Shown piece by piece: positions 57,514 through 64,000 of a DNA stretch of 64,000 nucleotides. Positions within the stretch are counted from its first letter, which is position 1; each line of letters starts with the position of its first letter. A model generated the notes under the pieces. It made no database searches and had not been told where the DNA came from. It saw only the letters and a program-made list of their open reading frames with translations. A program made the translations under genes and the position numbers. This stretch comes from Diphasiastrum complanatum (taxonomy: Eukaryota; Streptophyta; Lycopodiopsida; Lycopodiales; Lycopodiaceae): the NCBI GenBank assembly GCA_029204225.1, contig CM055098.1, forward strand, positions 15,080,533-15,144,532, read 5' to 3'.

Positions 57514-58297
57514 TGACAAAATTTCCAAAATTCACACGTGTGGAGAATGTCCACAAGAGTGACTGATCTTAATTAAGCTTTGTGATTGGCACTATAACCT
57601 GATTCTAGATTGATCAACAAAATCTAGTTCAGAAGAAATGGCTAATTCACAATCTAGCATGCTAATCAACTGAATATAATAGCAATGATCAAAGAATGAA
57701 AAAATACAAGATTCCAATGTATGAGCATTAGCCTCAACACGAGTTAGAGAGAGAGAGAGGGCTAGAGAGGTAACAAACAATATTTGTTTAGATCCAAAAT
57801 GACATGAGATAGCTACAAAATTTTGGTTCTTCATTATCAACTGTGTGGAGAGCTACACATATTTATGGAGAATGAGGTAGCTCGAGGTAGAACCATATCT
57901 ATCCATTCCAAAATGACATCTAGAGTCTATGTGACATTTGTCACTTGTCATGCATGAAATTCTACCAACTTTTTACAAGTGTGCTGGTTCTAACTAGAAA
58001 TGTCCAAATCATCATGCATGTGTCCAATAAACTTTGTGCATGCCTTGCATGTCACTATGGATCACTTACAATTAATGCATGTGAGTTGCCACGAGTTTCT
58101 ACAAGCATAATCATGCTAATTCTATGTCTACAAACTATATGCAAGTTGCATTTATCAAACTAGACAATACATAACCATGTAGCTCGAGTTCTATGTAGGC
58201 CAAACTTGGCATTTTGCATTAATGAGCTACATAATTGCATGGTACAACATTTGTAGCAAGCCAAGAAATCAATATGGATTGTTTTTCAATTTTAACA
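57514..58297 (-). repeat. 5' LTR of the nested copia element
   Basis: 784 bp with intact ends (TGACAAAATTT...TTTTAACA on the plus strand). It is followed by the right ACCGG duplication and then by the rest of the gypsy integrase. Confidence 0.96.
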
Positions 58298-59037
58298 ACC
58301 GGGGTACACACTTTGTTAATCAAACAATAAAGTGTTTACTGAAAGATTTTTTTGCTATACACAGATTTAGTACTCCCTACTATTCCAGAGGGAATGGCCA
58401 AGCTGAGTCCTCCAATAAGATTCTTTTCACCATTATGACAAAGACAGTTGAAGCGAGGCGCTCTGATTGGGAACATAAATTATATGCAACATTATGGGCA
58501 TTCAGAACCGCTTATAAAAATAGTACAAATCAAACACCTTTTCAACTGGTTTATCGTCAAGATGCTATCATGCCAATTGAATTTTTGATCTCATCCTTAC
58601 GCATAGCAGCAGCGGAACGATTAAATGATGATAAGTCTTTACAACTCCGTCATGAAGCGTTGCACAAATTATGTGAAACCCGATTGATGGCAGTTCATGC
58701 CTTAGCAGCAGAGAAAGCACGCCGCAAGGCATGGCACGATCGTCGATTACACAAAAAAGATCTGAAAGCAGGAGATCTGGCGTTGATGTACAAAACCAAG
58801 CTGATCAAGGGAAAGTTGAAGTTTACCGGTGAAGGCCCGTATAAATTGAAGGAAATCTTGAACTATGGCACAGTAATTCTTGAGCACTTGGATGGAAAAC
58901 GATTTGATACTCCGGTGAATGGCAACCGATTACGCAAGTTTTGGCAGCTTGCTCGCCAGTTCAGCAAGCCTGATCTCAATACTTTTCTGAATTTTAATTG
59001 TTTTTCAATTTTTTGTTTTCAACACTTAATTTGCTGA

Positions 59038-59583
59038 GATTTTTGGAAAAGAACGGTCAAAAAAAAAAAGTAAAGCAAAAAACGAGAAAAGACTGATGAG
59101 CAAAAGTCAAAAAGTCATCAGCATAGGAAAAAGGAAGCACAATAATTTTTTGATGGAAAAAGACTTAGAAAATCACTGTTTTGGTCAGATTTGGCCTATA
59201 CATTACCAAAAACCTTTGCTGAGCTCTCAGACTGTACATCCACTCTAGATTTATTGAATTTGAGGTGGGCGAAGGTTCCTGTCAAGAGAAAACCCAGTTT
59301 CTAAGTTAGACGAAGTATCACTGATATGCCATTTTAAGAACCTTCGTCGAGCATCTTAACCTCATTATGAACCTTTGCCGACCTGCTAGATGATTTTAAA
59401 ATGTTAAAATTAGGTTGTCCATAGGTGCAGATTGTGAAAAAATGTATTTATGACAGTACCTGGGCGAAGGACCCTCATGGGCGAAGGTTCATCCTTCGCC
59501 GGACCTGAAAAACATTCACCTGATAGGTTCAGATCTCCAGAACCTTCGCCGAGATTTTTATAGCCTATTTCACAGTACTGTAC
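59038..59583 (+). other. Leader of the third gypsy ORF with the CCTTCGCC-type motif
   Basis: About 550 bp without coding motifs between the integrase stop and ORF3. Motif copies occur near 59211, 59265, 59339, 59371, 59463, 59480, 59491 and 59541 in both orientations. The first part resembles the gag leader (AAACCTTTGC[CT]GAG[TC]T after a similar A-rich, GTCATCAG-containing stretch). Confidence 0.65.
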
Positions 59584-61347
59584 ATGCCTACAAATTTTTG
59601 TTCGGAATTGATCAGCCAAACTAGTATTCAATGTAATGGACCCACCAAATTCACCTATAAGTTGACTGAATTCGATTCATTCCTCACTTGTGCTAGTGAA
59701 GCTCTTGCAAATTTTTCTTGCGACCAAAGCCTTCCAAAATTTTTGCATTGCTTTTTGATACACTTTTACGAGTTTTATATTTCCTTTCTGATCATCATGT
59801 CTTCTACCGATACTTCTCAGTCTCTGCGCTATACTATCCATCGTGATGTCCCATCTGCAACGGACATCATGATTCTTTCTAGCACAAGCATGGTCACTCA
59901 GTGGATGACCCTTGCGGAGCCACTGCTCACTACAATGGGTATTTATGAGAGAGCCTTTTTAGGTCGCATCAATATGGACTTCATCACTCTTGAATCCAAG
60001 TTTTACATCACCATCCAAGGAGCCACACACAAGGTGCGCGTCACTGAGGCCGCACTTGCAGCTATAGGAATCTCATCCGGTATGCAAGCCTCACCCAATC
60101 ACAAGCACGCCAAACAGACCATCAAGCCATACATTGACATCATCAATGATCTGCATTGGACTAATGATGGCTACCTTCTGGAAGCCATCACTGAGCCTTC
60201 CATCCATGCCGCTGCCCTACCATATAATTGGTTCAAGACTGTTTCTGGTGAGCTCAAACGAGCTATTAAGGCCAATACTAAGCAACAGTTCGTTGTCGGC
60301 CCTTTATTGTCTCTTTTAGCCGCTTCTCACTTAGAAAACAGAATCCATGGCTTCCACTTGGATTCTGTGTTTTTGGTCTACGAAGAAGCACTGGCCGAGT
60401 CATCTCACCAGGCCTCGAATTCTCATAGTCATCGTCATCCACACAACAAGATCGTTATTCCTGACTCGCCTTCCGCGTCACGGCGTCGCACTAGGCATAC
60501 CTCGTCAGCTGCGCTTCCATCCCCTGCTGTTGTTCGCACTGCACTTCCCATTCCCCCAGCCTCTGATGCTTCCCTCGCCTCTGCTTCCAACCAAGGACAG
60601 TTTGTGACCATTGGGCCTACCATTCCCATCATAGCTGCCCAGGCCGCCTCACCCCCACACACCGAAGCCACCTCACCAAACACACAGTTCTTTATGGATA
60701 TGTTCGATGATTCTGACCCACTTGGGGCCATCGAAATTTTTGAAATGCCCCAAAGCCCTGCACCCTTTGAACTCCAATTCCCTGGAAAAGGATTTGGACA
60801 TATCCATGAATCTATTGTTGGTGTTGAAGTTGTCAGCAAGCAATCTCATACGGAAGATAGTCCAGCCGCACTTCGGGTCGACAAAGCTGTAAAATCACCA
60901 AAACAGTTCGATGCCACAGTGCCTGAAGGGTTTGAAGAGGAAGACCATTTTGAAGAAGAAGACGTAATGGCACCTATTCCACGCCAACCAAGGACAGCTC
61001 CATCAGGTCCTCTTGCTGCTGCCGCCTCCACAATCGTTGATTCTGGGGATGCTCTAGGTTTGGTCTCAAGCCTTGTGCAAGCGATCCAGTCGATGCTGGA
61101 TAAGAAGAAGGAAATAAAGCAGAGAATCTCTGATCTAGGGTCCGAAAACACTCTGATCAGCCATAAACTTGTCCAGCTGGATCGAGAGTTGAAGATTGCC
61201 AAACAACACGAAGACAAGGCTGAAGCCGAAAAGAAGTTGGCCCAGCAACAAGCTGATCGCTTGGAAGAATACATCAGCTCCCTGCAAAACGCCCTGACAA
61301 CCGCACAGGATCAAGTGTATAAGGTCGTGCAAGATGGAAAGCAATAG
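59584..61347 (+). CDS. Additional retrotransposon ORF between integrase and 3' LTR; function unknown
   Basis: Open for 587 codons from 59584, or 516 from the ATG at 59797 (MSSTDTSQSLRYTIHRD), which I prefer because the upstream part reads like a leader with a short hydrophobic run (FLHCFLIHFYEFYISFLII). The N-terminal 200 residues look globular (FITLESKFYITIQGATHKVRVTEAALAAIGI). A Ser/Pro/Ala-rich middle with RRRTRH follows, then an acidic patch (EGFEEEDHFEEEDVMAP) and a C-terminal coiled coil of about 95 residues. After the TAG at 61345 a second open frame (61410-61727) continues the coiled coil, so a stop and shift probably truncated a longer protein of roughly 650 or more residues. No clear envelope features. 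Athila/Tat elements often carry extra ORFs here. Confidence 0.7.
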   Translation: MPTNFCSELISQTSIQCNGPTKFTYKLTEFDSFLTCASEALANFSCDQSLPKFLHCFLIHFYEFYISFLIIMSSTDTSQSLRYTIHRDVPSATDIMILSSTSMVTQWMTLAEPLLTTMGIYERAFLGRINMDFITLESKFYITIQGATHKVRVTEAALAAIGISSGMQASPNHKHAKQTIKPYIDIINDLHWTNDGYLLEAITEPSIHAAALPYNWFKTVSGELKRAIKANTKQQFVVGPLLSLLAASHLENRIHGFHLDSVFLVYEEALAESSHQASNSHSHRHPHNKIVIPDSPSASRRRTRHTSSAALPSPAVVRTALPIPPASDASLASASNQGQFVTIGPTIPIIAAQAASPPHTEATSPNTQFFMDMFDDSDPLGAIEIFEMPQSPAPFELQFPGKGFGHIHESIVGVEVVSKQSHTEDSPAALRVDKAVKSPKQFDATVPEGFEEEDHFEEEDVMAPIPRQPRTAPSGPLAAAASTIVDSGDALGLVSSLVQAIQSMLDKKKEIKQRISDLGSENTLISHKLVQLDRELKIAKQHEDKAEAEKKLAQQQADRLEEYISSLQNALTTAQDQVYKVVQDGKQ

Positions 61348-62625
61348 GTGCAGCTGCTGAAGGGACAATTACAGATGCTGAACACGATCGCACGTGGCTT
61401 CAAGGTGAATTGGATGCGACCACCCTTGAGCGTGATGCATATCTTCAAACACAAATACCAAATCATCCGGTCACACCGACGGAGATTGCGTATTTGTTCA
61501 AAAAAGTGGAGACATACAAAGTGGCCCTTCAGGGATTCCAAGGCCACTTTGACAGGTTCAAAGGAGCAGCTTCAACCGAGTTGGCAAAGGCTAAAGAGAC
61601 CATCACCGTCTATGAAAAAGCAGTCGCTCGAGTGTTGGAAGCTGGACCACAAATCCCCGTACAGTCATGCCGCAATTCTCCCCTCCGTGCCAAGAAGCCA
61701 TTCCAATGGATACAGGGGTTGATTTGAGCATGGACCAGGGGGAGCTCCAGATATAGTAGACCAACCGCCAACCATATCGGCAGTACAAGCGGATCCATCT
61801 TCATCAAGGACAACAACTCTATTCAGAAGGCCCATCAGCGTTGAGGACCAGATCCAGACCTTCTTAAAGCAACATCCGCATGAGTCCTCGTGTGGTGGAT
61901 GGGTTCTGAAGTTTAAGACCTCTGAGATCGAGGCCGACAAAGAGTTGGACAAAATACTTGCATTGGGAGAGTAGCTAGCATGGAGACTCATGGTTTTTGA
62001 GAAAACTCCGGAATCAATTAGGAGTTACGTCGCCAGCCCTCGCCAATTGCGGGTAAATCCCTATTACGTGCCAATGCCGTGAAGAAATAAATGAAAAGAT
62101 TTGGGATTCGCTATGGACAAGATCACCATCCATACATCCAATTGGCTAATCATCCATCAGCCTTACAACTGGACCATCTCAGTGTATTTCCATTGTGCCT
62201 TACAAGCCTATCAACAAGAGTATGTCCACTCTTCAGATCCAACAGTGTGACAATCGGCAATGTTTGCTAAAGAAATAACTCTGTTGGCGTCAATGGCAAC
62301 TTGATGGGACGATTTCCTCCCTCCTTTGACATTTGATCCAAATACGTCGATGGCCTCAGAGCAAATCAAAGATTAGTTGTCGTTTGCTCGTTTATATTTT
62401 CGTGCGGCAATGATAGGAGGCCCTGGGAATCACGCTTCACATCATGGACAACCTCCAAGTGGATTGCCAGAGCCCACCGTTGTTTCCTGCCACACAATTT
62501 GGATTTTAATACTGCACGTCTCGATTTTATGGAGAAGGTGCAGAATCATTTAATCAAGATTCGGTGCGAAGCCAATAAAAGTCCCCAATAACTGCATATT
62601 GCAGGTGTCGTGGGACCGCCACCAG
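61348..62625 (+). pseudogene. Frameshifted continuation of the third ORF
   Basis: The 61410-61727 frame has LFKKVETYKVALQGFQGHFDRFKGAASTELAKAKETITVYEKA, again coiled coil. Further on are EDQIQTFLKQHPHESSCGGWVLKFKTSEIEADKELDKIL (about 61840-61970) and FEKTPESIRSYVASPRQLRVNPYYVPMP in the same frame after a stop. More pieces with many stops run to about 62600. These suggest a large decayed C-terminal half, but no domain was recognised. Confidence 0.5.
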
Positions 62626-62640
62626 TTTGGGTGGAGGATA
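62626..62640 (+). promoter_or_regulatory. Polypurine tract region of the gypsy element
   Basis: GGGTGGAGGA lies just before the 3' LTR (ending about six bases upstream of TGTTGG). Purine-rich as expected, but interrupted by T. Confidence 0.6.
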
Positions 62641-62641
62641 C

Positions 62642-63410
62642 TGTTGGAGGGTTTGAAGATCTCAAGGCAACCCTAACCCTAGTTAATAAGTGAGAGGGAT
62701 TTGGCACCATGCATGTGTAAGTCCAACTCGATGATCACATAGTTATCTGATTGATTAGTTAAAAGTTAATAAAAGGACTTTAGGCCTTTTTGCGGGACTT
62801 TTAATGTCGCAGGGCCTAAATGTCAAGTTAGTGAATAAAGTTGGGTTTCCTTCCAATTTTAATGGTTCCCACACTTTTTAAAATTTGAATAAAAAGAGAG
62901 ACAAGACTGGACCAATAGGATTCAGAGGCCAGGGTCCTCCTCTCTACTGTAAGAAGGGACCAACTCGAGTTGCTCCTCATGTTCATTTCCTCATTTCAAT
63001 AAAGCAGATTGGTTCTCTTCAAAAATGGATTGATGAATGTCCTTGCTCTCTATCACTTTTCCTCCATCTCTCATGCTTATTTGGATTTTGCTAATTATTG
63101 GATCTGAGTGTTATTGGGATTGTATGTTATTATACTTTTTATGAGAGAGAAAGGGAGAGAGAGAAAGAGTAAGCTATCTCTGTTGTGGATGTGTAGGGTT
63201 AAGGAATTGTAAGTGTTAAGGGATGTGTAGTGTTAAAGAGTAGGGTTAATAAATGTAGAGATAGATGTGAATCCTCCATTCATGTTGAAATCTGAACTAA
63301 ACTATCGCTCTCATGGGAACGAACCTACGCGTGACAACTAACTCCGTCTCTTTGATGCTAGATTGACTAGATCTTGGATTCAGGTTAGGCAAGGAAAGAA
63401 ACCCACTACA
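62642..63410 (+). repeat. 3' LTR of the Tat/Athila-type element
   Basis: 769 bp, three bases longer than the 5' LTR, with only scattered substitutions. Followed by AAGAA at 63411-63415. Confidence 0.96.
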
Positions 63411-63415
63411 AAGAA

Positions 63416-64000
63416 GTATACAAATTGTTGGAGAATGGAAAAACAAAGAGTCCCATTTTTGTGCTCGAACTCACTTCGGAGCTACACCTCATTTTTTAGC
63501 AAATAATTACAATAGATTACCTCTTTTGTGTCAAAGTTAAAAAGGATTGTGAATAAAAAAAATCTAAAATGCATTTTTATTATCATAGGTTCAATTATTA
63601 TTGAAATCATTATGTATTAAAAGTATTCAATATTTATAAGCTACAAAGGGTTAGTGTAATTAATCCACTTTAGGGTTTGAGCCCACACATGGAATTATAG
63701 TCAATCTTGGCCTCGGGAGTAGCAAAAAACTAACTAATAGAGATGGTTAACACATATAGAGGGATAATGATTTATAGTTGAAATTTTGATAATCTTTGCA
63801 TTGCACAGTTGTTGAAAAATTGATGATTTTGTGTTGGACTTGAGGGGTGGTGATGGGGGCTGGGGTAGCAAAATGCCCTAAAAGAGACGTGTATCAAAGC
63901 CATGTTGACGGGTTGAAAACTTTTTTTATGAAGCCCTAAATCCTAAAACGTTGCAGCTTCCATCTTTATTCAGTCTTTCAAAGTGGGAGTAAATTATGTT
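63416..64000. other. AT-rich flank of the gypsy element
   Basis: No gene or repeat was recognised. It is the continuation of the sequence left of 45102. Confidence 0.4.

Larger units (their letters stand above)
52080..58297 (-). mobile_element. Ty1/copia element (6,218 bp) nested in the gypsy integrase
   Basis: LTRs at 52080-52877 (798 bp) and 57514-58297 (784 bp). The length difference is largely due to a longer GA run in the left one. The target duplication is ACCGG (52075-52079, 58298-58302). The primer-binding site complement GGCTCTGATACCA lies at 57501-57513, and the polypurine tract complement CTCCTCCTAAAA at 52878-52889. Two LTR end bases have mutated (TC for TG at 52080, AAGA for AACA at 52877). 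It encodes all copia domains on the minus strand with several frameshifts and stops. It differs clearly from the other two copia elements in gag and LTRs. Confidence 0.96.
51683..59037 (+). pseudogene. Gypsy integrase, split by a copia insertion
   Basis: Left part 51683-52079: zinc domain relics with CWWPTLHKDTENFIQTCDVCQ, then PFEKWGLDYVGPIHP (first catalytic Asp), TDCMTKWVEAKAV and GCPIEIVSDR (second Asp). The reading is interrupted exactly after this Arg codon by the copia element 52080-58297 plus the duplicated ACCGG. Right part 58298-59037 continues with GTHFVNQTIKCLL, FSTPYYSRGNGQAESSNK (catalytic Glu), WAFRTAYKNSTNQTPFQLVY, QDAIMPIEF, KARRKAWHDRRLHKKDLKAGDLALM and GEGPYKLKEILNYG. The reading stops at 59037. 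Apart from the insertion, the right part is undamaged for about 240 codons. Confidence 0.92.
45107..63410 (+). mobile_element. Tat/Athila-type Ty3/gypsy retrotransposon, 18.3 kb, with a nested copia element
   Basis: The LTRs 45107-45872 (766 bp) and 62642-63410 (769 bp) are near identical and begin TGTTGG, end CTACA. AAGAA duplications flank them. The primer-binding site is TGGTGCCGTTGCCGGGAA, a form of the tRNA-Asp-type site common in Athila/Tat elements (family knowledge). Order: leader, gag, protease, RT, RNase H, integrase, an extra ORF, purine tract, 3' LTR. Landmarks such as FAWTYQDLKGI and YSFLDGFSG place RT in the non-chromovirus branch. Removing the copia insertion (6,218 bp plus one duplication copy) leaves about 12.1 kb. 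Many stops and frameshifts are present, so it cannot move by itself. Confidence 0.95.

Noticed and set aside
60435-60839. Minus-strand open frames opposite the third gypsy ORF
   Set aside because: Shadow frames of a GC-richer coding region, with no motif of their own.

Overview
This window is nuclear DNA of a land plant with a large, retrotransposon-rich genome. Ty1/copia and Ty3/gypsy elements are nested inside one another, hAT-type and MITE-like DNA elements occur, and one gene carries an intron of about 24 kb. A gymnosperm-type genome is the most natural guess. That is inference, because nothing here fixes the species.

Two ordinary host genes are visible, both on the + strand. The first enters from the left edge. 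An exon at 855-1048 encodes the end of a DnaJ-C11-like co-chaperone (DUF3395 domain), and its last exon lies at 25484-25585, in the correct phase and with GT/AG borders. The second is a complete three-exon gene for a BTB/POZ protein with an N-terminal Cys-rich motif (39173-42085; exons 39173-39478, 41255-41714, 41994-42085).

The intron between the two DnaJ exons (1049-25483) holds: a minus-strand Ty3/gypsy chromovirus remnant (integrase/chromodomain at 3.5-4.9 kb, gag/protease at 9.2-11.7 kb) split by a plus-strand copia element (5.1-9.2 kb); a structurally complete minus-strand copia element with 276-bp LTRs and a CATCT target duplication (12242-17801) inside a second gypsy remnant; a GC-rich, broken hAT transposase gene (19.3-22.0 kb); a GC-rich tandem repeat of about 365 bp; and a 671-bp non-autonomous hAT-like element with a perfect 8-bp target duplication, ending 86 bp before the last exon.

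From 25.6 to 38.5 kb there is no intact gene. This stretch holds a Harbinger/Tourist-like MITE, a coiled-coil pseudogene, and copia and gypsy fragments. Downstream of the BTB gene come a 68-bp minisatellite, small fold-back elements and a 600-bp element with terminal inverted repeats.

The right third (45107-63410) is one 18.3-kb Tat/Athila-type Ty3/gypsy element with matching LTRs and an AAGAA target duplication. Its pol is interrupted inside the integrase core by a 6.2-kb minus-strand copia element (52080-58297, target duplication ACCGG). The gypsy element carries an additional long ORF between integrase and the 3' LTR. A short CCTTCGCC-type motif recurs on both strands in the leader before gag and again in the leader before this extra ORF. 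All transposon genes seen carry stops or frameshifts. The only genes likely to be working are the DnaJ-like and BTB genes.
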